From assembly GCF_022200785.1 (NCBI RefSeq), contig NZ_CP087585.1, positions 2,108,001 to 2,172,000 of the forward strand: a stretch of 64,000 nucleotides of DNA, written 5' to 3'. This document shows positions 37,620-46,738 of this stretch, piece after piece; within the stretch, counting starts at the first letter, position 1, and every line of letters starts with the position of its first letter. The translations under genes and the position numbers were made by a program. This stretch comes from Pedobacter mucosus (GTDB taxonomy: Bacteria; Bacteroidota; Bacteroidia; Sphingobacteriales; Sphingobacteriaceae). The notes below the pieces were generated by a model that had not been told where the DNA came from, did no database searches, and saw only the letters and a list, made by a program, of their open reading frames with translations.

Positions 37620-37943
37620 TTATAATTTTTGCTTCATTGTAAACTCTTTTAATCCAATATATTCAGAGATTACGTTTAGCATTAGCTCATTGTAAATATT
37701 CATTTTCTCTCCAGATCTGCATATTGAAATTATTGCAGCATCATCGTTTTTATTTCTCGAAACAGAGTACTCAAATGATTTCGAGTAAAGCCATTCAGGT
37801 AAATTGTCTTTGTCTAGATTTATGGTAAAATAAACAATTGTGATTCCTGGTTTATCCTTATCAGTTTTTAATCCATAAGTTATTGGAAAATCAAATATGC
37901 CCTGCTCAAATAAATCTACAGATACACTTACAACTTTTTTCAT
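37620..37943 (-). CDS. Hypothetical protein, about 107 residues
   Basis: Start set at the Met at 37943 (MKKVVSVSVDLFEQGIFDF); four more codons are open upstream. A soluble alpha/beta protein with no motif I know. One of the LacI-like operator sites (38053-38067) lies about 110 bases before it, so it might belong to that regulon, or the site may act elsewhere. Confidence 0.55.
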   Translation of the reverse strand: MKKVVSVSVDLFEQGIFDFPITYGLKTDKDKPGITIVYFTINLDKDNLPEWLYSKSFEYSVSRNKNDDAAIISICRSGEKMNIYNELMLNVISEYIGLKEFTMKQKL

Positions 37944-38052
37944 CAATACAATCACTTATAACAGTAGTACAACTTATTTTAACAACATTTACTGCTAGCT
38001 AAATTGTAAATAAAAATAGAAGATAGCTGGCATTCCCATCAATATATTTGCG

Positions 38053-38067
38053 TAAACGTTTAAGTAG
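38053..38067. promoter_or_regulatory. LacI-type operator-like site 1
   Basis: TAAACGTTTAAGTAG contains the perfect palindrome TAAACGTTTA. Close copies lie at 41266-41280 and 42641-42655. It is downstream of the GH28 stop codon and upstream of the 37943 gene. Confidence 0.5.
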
Positions 38068-38085
38068 TTATCATATATTTAAATA

Positions 38086-39501
38086 TTATTTATTACGATT
38101 ACCCTCCCTAAAATTTGTAAGTTTTAAATCTGAGACATTTTTTTGTTCTACTGCTTTACCGGCATAAGGAGGTTTATTCGGACCCCAAATAACTTCACTA
38201 TTAGATAGATTAATCTCTGCGGCGTTTTCAAAATAGAAGCCTGCAATTTTGCTTTCAATAAGACCTTGTACATTACTTGGTCTGCGATCATAGAACCCCC
38301 CAATTTCATTTGTACTTTTATTGATTTGAATACTTACCTGATCGAAATTAACATTCGATATTTTATCCTGACTTTCAGCACTAACATAAACTCCACTTTC
38401 TCCAATGCAACGGATATTGCTAAAATAAATGTTCTTAATATCGCCAACTTTACCTTTATTTTGTCCCTTTGGTAATCTCCAGCCAGCATCTTTATTGTTT
38501 GCAGTTGCTCTTGAATAAGCCGTTACATAGATCGGCTCAGATTTTCCCCACCAAACATCAGTAAACAACTTTGATTCTATTAACAGATTTGAGAAAATGA
38601 TATCACTAACCGTTCCCTCATCTCTATTTTGAATTCCGATACCTCGATTGCTGTTGCGAATATTACAGTTATTGATAAGCACGTTACTAATTCGATCCAT
38701 ATTCTCAGAACCAATTTTAATTGCGCAAGAGCTGGATGTCATTGTGCAATTGCTAACCACAATATTTTCGCAAGCACCGTATTCTTCATATTCCCGTCTA
38801 TTTTTTAAACAAATACAGTCATCCCCTGATTCAATATAGCAATTGGTAATTCTTACATTTTTACTGTGATCAAGGTCAATACCATCGCTATTCCTAATTT
38901 TTATACTATTTAAGAGCGTGATATTTGATATTGAAACGTCATTACAGCCAATGAGGTGAATGGTCCAATAAGCAGAATTTTGAAAGGTTATTCCTTCTAT
39001 ATTGAGTTTTTTACAACCGATTAAGGTAAGCAAGTGCGGCCGAGGATCTATAATATTAAAAGGCTTCAAAACATAAGAATCTTTCAATTCTTCACCCATA
39101 AAAGAAATGCCATTACCATCAATAATTCCATTACCTGTTATACTAACTTGCTCTAATTTTTCACCACCAATCCAAATGGTACCTTCCCCTTTATTTTCCC
39201 GAAAGGCACTTTTTGTGTAGACTTTTTCATCCGGACTCGCTAAGATTTTAGCGCCTGCTTCTACTTTCAGTTCAATAAAAGATTTCAAATTAAACGGGCC
39301 AGATAAAAATACATGCCCCGCCGGAACCAATACTTGTCCGCCGCCAGCAGCAGAACACGCATCAATAGCTTTTTGAATAGCGATGGCATCATTTGTTTTT
39401 CCATCGCCAATGGCTCCATAATTTTTAATATTAAACTTTTCCTGTGCAACTCCATTAAGCGACATCAGCATTATAAAAGCAATGAAATAGATAATCTTCA
39501 T
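38086..39501 (-). CDS. Divergent GH28-family glycoside hydrolase (exported beta-helix)
   Basis: A 471-residue secreted right-handed beta-helix enzyme with a signal peptide (cut after NGVAQ). GH28 active-site motifs are kept as NSDGID and SGDDCI (three catalytic Asp). The usual GHG motif is replaced by SSSCAIKIGSE and the later R-K/R-I-K by RGIGIQNRD. GH28 enzymes usually hydrolyse alpha-galacturonides, but forms lacking the His have other specificities. It is 62 bases after the symporter gene, probably in one operon. Substrate unknown; an alpha-uronide is plausible. Confidence 0.85.
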   Translation of the reverse strand: MKIIYFIAFIMLMSLNGVAQEKFNIKNYGAIGDGKTNDAIAIQKAIDACSAAGGGQVLVPAGHVFLSGPFNLKSFIELKVEAGAKILASPDEKVYTKSAFRENKGEGTIWIGGEKLEQVSITGNGIIDGNGISFMGEELKDSYVLKPFNIIDPRPHLLTLIGCKKLNIEGITFQNSAYWTIHLIGCNDVSISNITLLNSIKIRNSDGIDLDHSKNVRITNCYIESGDDCICLKNRREYEEYGACENIVVSNCTMTSSSCAIKIGSENMDRISNVLINNCNIRNSNRGIGIQNRDEGTVSDIIFSNLLIESKLFTDVWWGKSEPIYVTAYSRATANNKDAGWRLPKGQNKGKVGDIKNIYFSNIRCIGESGVYVSAESQDKISNVNFDQVSIQINKSTNEIGGFYDRRPSNVQGLIESKIAGFYFENAAEINLSNSEVIWGPNKPPYAGKAVEQKNVSDLKLTNFREGNRNK

Positions 39502-39563
39502 TTCTAAGCGTTGTTATTTTATCAGTTGAAAGGTGAATTCATAGAAGAATAATAAATTAGCGG

Positions 39564-41192
39564 CTACCAAAATATGGTATAAAGTGCAGCTAGTATGCCA
39601 CATATTATAACAGAAGCTACTGTAAAAGCAGGCGTCACTTTAAACATACTGCTGTCTATTTCAAGTCCTTGCTTATTATTTTTACTCTTCGGATCAGTGA
39701 TTGTAACGAGTACCATAAGTACAATAATGATGATAAAGACCCACGACATCCTATTTAAAAACGGCATTGCTTCCATCCATCCGTTGCTGAGTATTGGTAA
39801 AAATTTAAAGAAAATTGATAAGGGAATAGTTAATAATGCGGCCGTTAGGGCGGCTCTTGAAGTTGTTCTTTTCCAGAAAAAACCTAACAAGAAAATAGCA
39901 AAAACACCAGGTGAAATAAAACCAACATATTCTTGAATAAACTGGTATACCTGATCAAAACTTCTTAAAGCCGGCGCTACAATAATTGCAATAATAGAAG
40001 CGACAACAACTGATAACCTTCCAACTGAAACCAATCTCCTTTCGGAAGCATTTGTGTTAATAAATTTTTTATAAATATCGAGGGTAAAAATTGTGGCGAT
40101 ACTATTTAATTTCCCTGCTAACGAAGCCACTATCGCCGCAGTTAATGCGGCAAATGCCATCCCTTTAACTCCAGAGGGTAATAAATTCATTAAGACTGGA
40201 TAGGCGTGATCTGGTTTAACGGTTCCTGCAGCATCTAACATTTCTGCTTGAAAATAACCTCGCTGGTAAAGTACAAAGGCAGCAATTCCTGGAATAACAA
40301 CAATCACTGGAATTAGTAGCTTTAAAAATGCGGCAAAAATTAATCCACTTCTGCCCGTTTTTAAATCGGCCCCCAAAGCTCGTTGAACAATATATTGGTT
40401 ACATCCCCAATAATTTAAGTTATTAATCCAAAGTCCGCCAACTAAAACAGCAATACCGGGTAATTCATTATAAAATTTATCACCTTTTTTAAAGATCATA
40501 TGGAAATGGTCTGACGCTTCAGTTTTTAAAAGTGGAAGCGCATCAAATACCGTTTTTGTATCTAATTTTTCTGAAACGAACTTTAAAGCCATGTAGCAAG
40601 TAACTAAACCACCAATTACCAGCACCAAAACTTGAATAACATCGGTATAACCAATAACTTTCATACCGCCAAGTGTTATAATAGCAGAAAAAATCGCTAA
40701 TAAAATAATACACGTATTAAATGGAATGCCGGTGATGGTTTCAATAGCTATTGCCCCTAAAAAAAATATAGAAGTTAAATTAACAAATACATAAACCAAT
40801 AGCCAAAAGACTGCCATCAGTGTACTTACTGTATTGTTGTAGCGTTGAGATAAGAATTGAGGCATGGTATAGATTTTATTCTTCAAGTAAATTGGAAGAA
40901 AAAATACCGCTACAATGATTAAAGTTGCAGCCGCCATCCACTCATAACTGGCTATGGCAAGGCCCATGGCAAAACCAGAACCAGACATGCCAATAAAATG
41001 CTCTGCAGATATATTTGATGCAATTATAGATGCGCCGATTGCCCACCATGTTAAAGAACCTTCTGCCAAAAAATAATCTTTAGTATCAGTTTGCTTCTTT
41101 TTTTTACTTTGATAAACCCAGTAGCCGTATGCAGAAACGATAATAAAATAGATAAAAAAGACGACACAATCGAGTGCGGAGAGGTGGTTCAT
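39564..41192 (-). CDS. Na+/solute symporter, SGLT-like (SSS family)
   Basis: A 542-residue membrane protein with about 14 helices. The motif ASNISAEHFIGMSGSGFAMGLA near residue 60 matches the SGLT/SMIT sugar and inositol symporter group; GRLSVVVASIIAI is the usual later segment. Substrates in this group are hexoses, myo-inositol or related polyols. A LacI-like operator lies about 75-90 bases upstream, and the GH28 gene follows. Inositol is the attractive candidate because inositol oxygenase is in the same locus. Confidence 0.88.
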   Translation of the reverse strand: MNHLSALDCVVFFIYFIIVSAYGYWVYQSKKKKQTDTKDYFLAEGSLTWWAIGASIIASNISAEHFIGMSGSGFAMGLAIASYEWMAAATLIIVAVFFLPIYLKNKIYTMPQFLSQRYNNTVSTLMAVFWLLVYVFVNLTSIFFLGAIAIETITGIPFNTCIILLAIFSAIITLGGMKVIGYTDVIQVLVLVIGGLVTCYMALKFVSEKLDTKTVFDALPLLKTEASDHFHMIFKKGDKFYNELPGIAVLVGGLWINNLNYWGCNQYIVQRALGADLKTGRSGLIFAAFLKLLIPVIVVIPGIAAFVLYQRGYFQAEMLDAAGTVKPDHAYPVLMNLLPSGVKGMAFAALTAAIVASLAGKLNSIATIFTLDIYKKFINTNASERRLVSVGRLSVVVASIIAIIVAPALRSFDQVYQFIQEYVGFISPGVFAIFLLGFFWKRTTSRAALTAALLTIPLSIFFKFLPILSNGWMEAMPFLNRMSWVFIIIIVLMVLVTITDPKSKNNKQGLEIDSSMFKVTPAFTVASVIICGILAALYTIFW

Positions 41193-41265
41193 AAATGCAA
41201 TTATATTTGGTTTTTTTAAAAGTCAGCAAAAAATATCAACCTTACAGCTTTACACTTTTATTTAA

Positions 41266-41280
41266 TTACTTAAACGTTTT
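41266..41280. promoter_or_regulatory. LacI-type operator-like site 2
   Basis: On the minus strand this reads AAAACGTTTAAGTAA, differing from site 1 at two of 15 bases. It lies between the LacI gene's stop codon and the symporter's start codon, so it most likely controls the symporter-GH28 operon. Confidence 0.6.
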
Positions 41281-41300
41281 CGGACGGATAATTAAAGCTG

Positions 41301-42308
41301 TTAACAACCTGTAGATGCCCTTTTAATGAGTTCGGATTTTAAAATAATACTTTTATCATCGTCAATTCCTCTTTTTGTAAGAATTTTAAACAAACATTTT
41401 GCAGCTTCATTTCCAATTTCAAAGGCTGGCTGTGTTATGGTTGTTAACGAGGGATTTAGCAATTTTGCCGTTGCTAGATTTGAAAAGCTTAAGATTTTAA
41501 TATCCTTTGGAATTTCAAGTCTAAGTTCTTTGCATGCAGTATAACTCGGAATTACAAATTCTTCAATGGAAGAAAACAATGCATCTGGCTTATGATGATT
41601 TAACAAAACTTTAATATGCTCTAAATTTGTATTTTCATCATCGCTATATTTCACTATAAAATCATCGCTGATCGTTAATCCATTTGCATCAATAGCATCT
41701 TTAAAGCCTGAAAACCTTGCTTTACCTGCCGGAAGATTTTCTAAACCATATAAATAAGCTAATTTTTTACATCCACATTCTATTAAATGAGAGGTTGCCT
41801 GATAAGAAATATGGTAATCATCAGTCGTAACTTTGAATGTATCTAAATTTTCATAAACCCGATCAAAAAAAACTAAAGGAACCTTTTTTACTAAGTTTTC
41901 ATAGTAGTCAGCATTATCTTCACTGCTCGAAACTGAAGTTAAAATTCCATCTACCCTACCATTGAGCAAACTATTTATAAACGAAATTTCCATTTCGCAA
42001 TCTTCATGCGTTTGGTAAATAAGCACGTGAAAACCATATTTCCTTGCAATTTCTTCTATCCCTTTTATCGCTAACGAAAAGAAATTATTTGCAACACATG
42101 GCAAAATAACAGCAATAGTTTTCGTTTTATTGCTTCGTAAATTACTTGCTGCAGGATTTGGCGTGTAATTAAGTTGCTTGGCAAGATCCCAAACCCGATT
42201 TTTTGTTTTCAAGCTAATTTCGTAGCTATCATTAAGTGCCTTAGATACTGTCGCAATCGAAATATTTAATTCCAGCGCCAACTGTTTAATATTAACCTTC
42301 TCAGACAT
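41301..42308 (-). CDS. LacI-family transcriptional regulator
   Basis: A 335-residue regulator. The N-terminal helix-turn-helix is NIKQLALELNISIATVSKAL with the hinge helix at NYTPNPAASNLRS. The periplasmic-binding-protein-like sensor domain covers about 60-330 (VRINLPXX-type core VKVP-LVFFDRVYEN, and TTITQPAFEIGNEAA near the end). It sits between the symporter operon and the divergent inositol oxygenase operon, and likely binds the three TTTAAGTA-type sites. The effector could be inositol, a uronate or an amino sugar. Confidence 0.92.
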   Translation of the reverse strand: MSEKVNIKQLALELNISIATVSKALNDSYEISLKTKNRVWDLAKQLNYTPNPAASNLRSNKTKTIAVILPCVANNFFSLAIKGIEEIARKYGFHVLIYQTHEDCEMEISFINSLLNGRVDGILTSVSSSEDNADYYENLVKKVPLVFFDRVYENLDTFKVTTDDYHISYQATSHLIECGCKKLAYLYGLENLPAGKARFSGFKDAIDANGLTISDDFIVKYSDDENTNLEHIKVLLNHHKPDALFSSIEEFVIPSYTACKELRLEIPKDIKILSFSNLATAKLLNPSLTTITQPAFEIGNEAAKCLFKILTKRGIDDDKSIILKSELIKRASTGC

Positions 42309-42749
42309 TATTATGAAAGTATTTTTAGTGAATGTTTTACCTGCTTAGTTGCCAGATGGTTTTTCATGTATAAGTTTTAAAAGAATTGTTGAAATATATG
42401 AGTTAGATATATTTCAAATTGATAATCAGCTATTTGGTTATGGTAGAATTTTCAATCGATTTCAATTATAAAATTCTTGTTACGAAAATATAAATTAATC
42501 ATCATATATGCGCTAACATATTGCTAATGCAGTATTTTTTGTAAACTAAGTATACCTAAAAGTTCAAAAGTTTTCTCACAAAGAAAATTAATTAACGGAT
42601 TAAATACACTTTATTTTCACCGAAATGGACAAGATTTACGTAATCGTTTAAGTAAATAAAATTGGGGAAACATTCATGTTTCAGTTTTCAAAAACTCAAC
42701 TTTAGCATAGAAAACCAAATTAATTTATAACCAAATCATTTCTAGCCTT
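42309..42749. other. Divergent intergenic region between LacI regulator and inositol oxygenase
   Basis: A 441-base AT-rich gap. It holds LacI-like operator site 3 near its inositol-oxygenase end. I see no ORF of substance, RNA gene or convincing terminator. No exact TAnnTTTG box is found; CAACTTTA near 42700 is the nearest match. Confidence 0.6.
42641..42655. promoter_or_regulatory. LacI-type operator-like site 3
   Basis: TAATCGTTTAAGTAA, differing from site 1 at two bases, about 95 bases before the inositol oxygenase start. It probably controls the inositol oxygenase-susC-susD-acetyltransferase-GH89 operon. Confidence 0.6.
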
Positions 42750-43637
42750 ATGAGAAACGAAAATTTAGTTTCAGAGGATAATCAAAATCCGCTGCAAAAT
42801 CTTGATCAATGGGAAGAGGATTTATTAATCCGTTATCCCGACCCGACTAGCATAAACGCTGATAAAAAAGAAGAACAGTTTAGAAATTACGAAGAAACGG
42901 AAAAAGATGGTGTAAAAGAGTTTTATAGACTTAACCATACTTATCAAACTTACGACTTTGTAAAACAAAAAAAAGCAGATTACCTTAAGTTTGATAAAGA
43001 GGAAATGCCAATTTGGAGTGCATTTGATTTTCTAAATAAGCTTGTAGATGATTCTGATCCTGATACAGATTTAGATCAAATGCAGCATCTTTTGCAAACC
43101 TCAGAAGCTATTCGCAATGATGGCCACCCAGATTGGATGGTACTTGTAGGTTTAATCCACGACATGGGAAAAGTGCTCTGCTTATATGGAGAGCCACAAT
43201 GGGCGGTTGTTGGAGATACTTTCCCGGTAGGATGCGCTTACTCAGATAAAATTGTTTTCCCAGAATTTTTTAGTAATAACCCGGATGCTAAAAACCCTAT
43301 CTATCAAACCAAACTTGGAGTTTATAGCCAAAATTGCGGTTTAGATAATGTAGATATGTCATGGGGACACGATGAATATGTATACCATATGATGAAGCCT
43401 TACATCCCTGAACCTGGATTATACATGCTGCGTTATCACTCTTTTTATGCACAACATCGCGAAAACGCTTATGATCATTTAATGAGTGAAAAAGACCATG
43501 AAATGTTTAAATGGGTAAGGTTATTTAACCCTTATGATTTGTATTCGAAAAATCCTAATCAAAAAAGTTGGGAAGAACTTAAACCTTATTATCAAGAGCT
43601 TTTAAGTAAATATCTACCAGCAAATATTAAATTCTAA
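42750..43637 (+). CDS. Inositol oxygenase (MIOX)
   Basis: A 295-residue cytoplasmic di-iron oxygenase that converts myo-inositol and O2 to D-glucuronate. The HD-domain iron ligands are in DGHPDWMVLVGLIHDMGKVL near residues 125-145, then SWGHDEYVYHMM near 210 and LRYHSFYAQHREN near 230. The N-terminal FRNYEETEKDGVKEFYRLNH and GEPQWAVVGDTFPVGC match the family. Length is close to the 285-residue animal enzyme. It heads the operon with SusC/SusD and GH89, so inositol is expected from the substrate these degrade. Confidence 0.94.
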   Translation: MRNENLVSEDNQNPLQNLDQWEEDLLIRYPDPTSINADKKEEQFRNYEETEKDGVKEFYRLNHTYQTYDFVKQKKADYLKFDKEEMPIWSAFDFLNKLVDDSDPDTDLDQMQHLLQTSEAIRNDGHPDWMVLVGLIHDMGKVLCLYGEPQWAVVGDTFPVGCAYSDKIVFPEFFSNNPDAKNPIYQTKLGVYSQNCGLDNVDMSWGHDEYVYHMMKPYIPEPGLYMLRYHSFYAQHRENAYDHLMSEKDHEMFKWVRLFNPYDLYSKNPNQKSWEELKPYYQELLSKYLPANIKF

Positions 43638-43683
43638 CTAAAAACAAACAACCAAACATTTATGAAACTAACGCTACTTATCC

Positions 43684-46600
43684 ATGAGAATTAATTTTAC
43701 AAGCTTAAAGTATGGCTGCTTATTTTTGCTGCTTTTACTTATCGGGCAATCTTTTGATAATGTTTACGCCCAAACCGAACGTAAAATCTCTGGAAATTTA
43801 TTAGACAATACCAACCAGCCAATTATTGGTGCATCTGTTTCTGTACAAGGAACAAAAAAAGCAACGGTTACCGCAGAAGCTGGAGCCTTTACAATTTCTG
43901 CGAAAACAGGAGATGTTCTTTTATTTACCTTTATGGGTTATGAAACTAAAAAAATTACTATCGGAACGGCATCAAACTATAAAGTATCGATAGTAGAAAC
44001 CAGCTCAAATCTTACCGAAGTTGTAGTTGTAGGTTATGGCACAACAACCCGGAAAACACTCTCAAGTGCCATTACTTCTTTAAAACCAGAAGAATTAAAT
44101 AAAGGTGCAATAGCGGATGTTGGACAACTATTACAGGGTAAAGTTGCTGGCATGAACATTAGTGCTAGTGGAGATCCAAATAAACCTGCGGCAGTTATTC
44201 TTCGTGGTGCATCAACAGTGAATAGCCCTGGTGCTCCTTATTATGTAATTGATGGAATTCCGGGTGCAGATATTGCAGCCATTGCTCCAGCTGATATTGC
44301 ATCCATTGATGTTTTGAAAGATGCTGCAGCAACAGCAATTTATGGTAACAGAGCTGCAAGCGGCGTAATTATGGTTACCACCAAACGTGGTAGAAAAGGG
44401 GAATCGAAAGTTGCATATAGCGGATATTTTGGCACCGAAAAAGTAAGCAGTCAGTTAGATTTGATGGATGCAGATCAATTAAGGGCTTTTTTAACAGCAA
44501 ATAAATCGGCTTTCTCTCCAAATGATGATTTGGGTGCCAATACAAATTGGATGAAATCCATCGAACGCTCTACCGCTTATTCTCAAAATCATAACCTTTC
44601 TTTTAATGGAGGTTCTGATCATACAATTTATAGTGCAAGTATTAATTATTTTAACAAAGAAGGTATTCTTTCTCAAAGTTCGCTCGAAAGAATTATTGGT
44701 CGTTTAAATATTGATCAATTTGCCTTTGACGATAAAGTAAAGTTCAGCTTAAATTTATCAAACTCGAGCAGCAAATCAAACAATGTACCTTTACAAAACA
44801 TTGTATTGCTTCAGGCAGCAAAGCGTTTGCCAGTTTCACCAATATTTAATGCCGATGGTTCGTACTTCGAAAATTTAAATAATTCGGGATATTTTAATCC
44901 AAAAGCAATTACTGGTAATGCCCAAGACGAAACAAAATATAATGTATTATTGGGTGGTTTTAATACGGAAGTAAAACTTCCATTTGGATTTACTTATAAC
45001 ATTAATTTATCTTACCAAAAAACGACTGCTGCACATGGCGAATTTTATAGTAGTTATTTTGGCAAGTATCCAACATCAAATTTTTATAATAATCCAGATC
45101 CAGGCGTTGGAATAGCACATACACTTATCGGAAGTCTTTTCGGCTCAAACGGTTCTGCATTGCGTAGTAATTTCGAAAACTCTACTAAAACACTCGAAAC
45201 TTTTTTAACCTGGAATAAAAAACTTGGCGATCATTCTTTAAATGCAGTATTGGGCTATACTTATCAGGATAATGTTTATGGAGATGGGTTTCAAACATCA
45301 AGCACTAACTTCCCAACAGATAACATCGGATTTTCAAACCTAACCTTAGGAAATCCATATGCAATTTCATCCTACAGAATAAATTTAGGAAACGATTTAA
45401 CGTATGGAAGAATATTGATGATCTCCGATTTCTTTAGAGTTAATTACAGCTATAAAGATAAATACCTTTTCCAAGGATCTATTAGAAGAGATGGAAGTTC
45501 TGTATTCGGCGATAACAACCAGTGGGGCTACTTCCCTTCAGCAGGTTTAGCCTGGAGAATCAGCGAAGAAAACTTTATGAAAAATCAGTCGGTTGTTAGT
45601 GATTTAAAACTTCGTTTAAGTTACGGTGTAACTGGTAATTCATCAGGAATTGGCGCTTACACAGGTAAATTAATTTATGGAATCAGCGGAACATATTATA
45701 ACAATGGCATTCAAGCTGCTGCTTATGCACCTGTACAAGGCTCTAATCCAAATTTGAAGTGGGAACGAACCGCAACTAAAAATGCTGGTCTTGATTTTGG
45801 GTTATTTAAAAACAAGGTTACAGGTAGTGTTGATGTTTATGATAAAAATACTACAGACATGCTTTTTAAATATAATGTTTCAGCATCACTTGTACCAGGT
45901 GGCGCAATATGGGCAAATGGCGGAAGTATTAATAATAAAGGTATTGAGGTAAGTTTAAATGTTACCCCAGTTTCTACTAAAAACTTTTCATGGTCTACCA
46001 GCTTAAATGGCGCATACAACAAAAATAAAATTACCAGCTTAAAAGGTCCTTATTCAAATGGAGATTCGGTTCGATATTCTGATCCTGAAGGACCTGGACA
46101 AACTAATGCAACCTTACAAATCTTAAAGGTAGGTTATCCATTAGGCCAGTTTTTCACTTTAAAATATGCTGGCAAAGATGCAAATGGAAATTCAACTTTC
46201 TTTAAACGTGATGGTTCTACAACAACAAGTCCTGGTATTGGTACTGATTATTTTTACTTAGGCAGTGCCCAACCAAAAGTTTTAATGGGCTGGAGCAATA
46301 CCTTTAAGTATAAAGATTTTGATCTAAATATTTTTATAAGAGGAACATTCGGCAATAAAATATTTAATGCCACTCGAGCAGATTTATCTTACACCGCAGG
46401 AGCAACGGTTAATAATATTTTGAATAGCGCTGCTGATGATAAAATTTCTGATACTCGGAATTCTTATTACTCTGATAGATACATCGAAAACGGATCTTAT
46501 GTTCGTTTAGACAATGCAACATTGGGTTATAACTTCAAAACACCTTTCAAATACGTTAGTAATATCCGTTTATATGCTTCTACTAATAACCTTTTTACCA

Positions 46601-46722
46601 TAACTGGCTATAAGGGTATAGATCCTGAAGTTAACCAGGGTGGTGTTGCACCAGGTGTGGATTATAATAATTTCTATCCAAAAACCCGCACCTTTTTATT
46701 CGGTGCTAATGTATCATTTTAA
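43684..46722 (+). CDS. SusC/RagA TonB-linked transporter of the GH89 locus
   Basis: A 1012-residue TonB-dependent transporter. Signal peptide about 1-29 (cut near NVYAQ), carboxypeptidase-like domain (RKISGNLLDNTNQPIIGASV), plug (EVVVVGYGTTTRKTLSSAI, APYYVIDGIPGADIA, LKDAAATAIYGNRAASGVIM) and barrel ending RTFLFGANVSF. It is close in sequence to the phosphate-operon SusC, with the same plug and barrel order and the same SYGVTGNS-type segments. It starts 46 bases after inositol oxygenase. The ligand is probably a GlcNAc- or inositol-containing glycan or glycolipid head group. Confidence 0.94.
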   Translation: MRINFTSLKYGCLFLLLLLIGQSFDNVYAQTERKISGNLLDNTNQPIIGASVSVQGTKKATVTAEAGAFTISAKTGDVLLFTFMGYETKKITIGTASNYKVSIVETSSNLTEVVVVGYGTTTRKTLSSAITSLKPEELNKGAIADVGQLLQGKVAGMNISASGDPNKPAAVILRGASTVNSPGAPYYVIDGIPGADIAAIAPADIASIDVLKDAAATAIYGNRAASGVIMVTTKRGRKGESKVAYSGYFGTEKVSSQLDLMDADQLRAFLTANKSAFSPNDDLGANTNWMKSIERSTAYSQNHNLSFNGGSDHTIYSASINYFNKEGILSQSSLERIIGRLNIDQFAFDDKVKFSLNLSNSSSKSNNVPLQNIVLLQAAKRLPVSPIFNADGSYFENLNNSGYFNPKAITGNAQDETKYNVLLGGFNTEVKLPFGFTYNINLSYQKTTAAHGEFYSSYFGKYPTSNFYNNPDPGVGIAHTLIGSLFGSNGSALRSNFENSTKTLETFLTWNKKLGDHSLNAVLGYTYQDNVYGDGFQTSSTNFPTDNIGFSNLTLGNPYAISSYRINLGNDLTYGRILMISDFFRVNYSYKDKYLFQGSIRRDGSSVFGDNNQWGYFPSAGLAWRISEENFMKNQSVVSDLKLRLSYGVTGNSSGIGAYTGKLIYGISGTYYNNGIQAAAYAPVQGSNPNLKWERTATKNAGLDFGLFKNKVTGSVDVYDKNTTDMLFKYNVSASLVPGGAIWANGGSINNKGIEVSLNVTPVSTKNFSWSTSLNGAYNKNKITSLKGPYSNGDSVRYSDPEGPGQTNATLQILKVGYPLGQFFTLKYAGKDANGNSTFFKRDGSTTTSPGIGTDYFYLGSAQPKVLMGWSNTFKYKDFDLNIFIRGTFGNKIFNATRADLSYTAGATVNNILNSAADDKISDTRNSYYSDRYIENGSYVRLDNATLGYNFKTPFKYVSNIRLYASTNNLFTITGYKGIDPEVNQGGVAPGVDYNNFYPKTRTFLFGANVSF

Positions 46723-46738
46723 GAAAGTAATTATAAGT

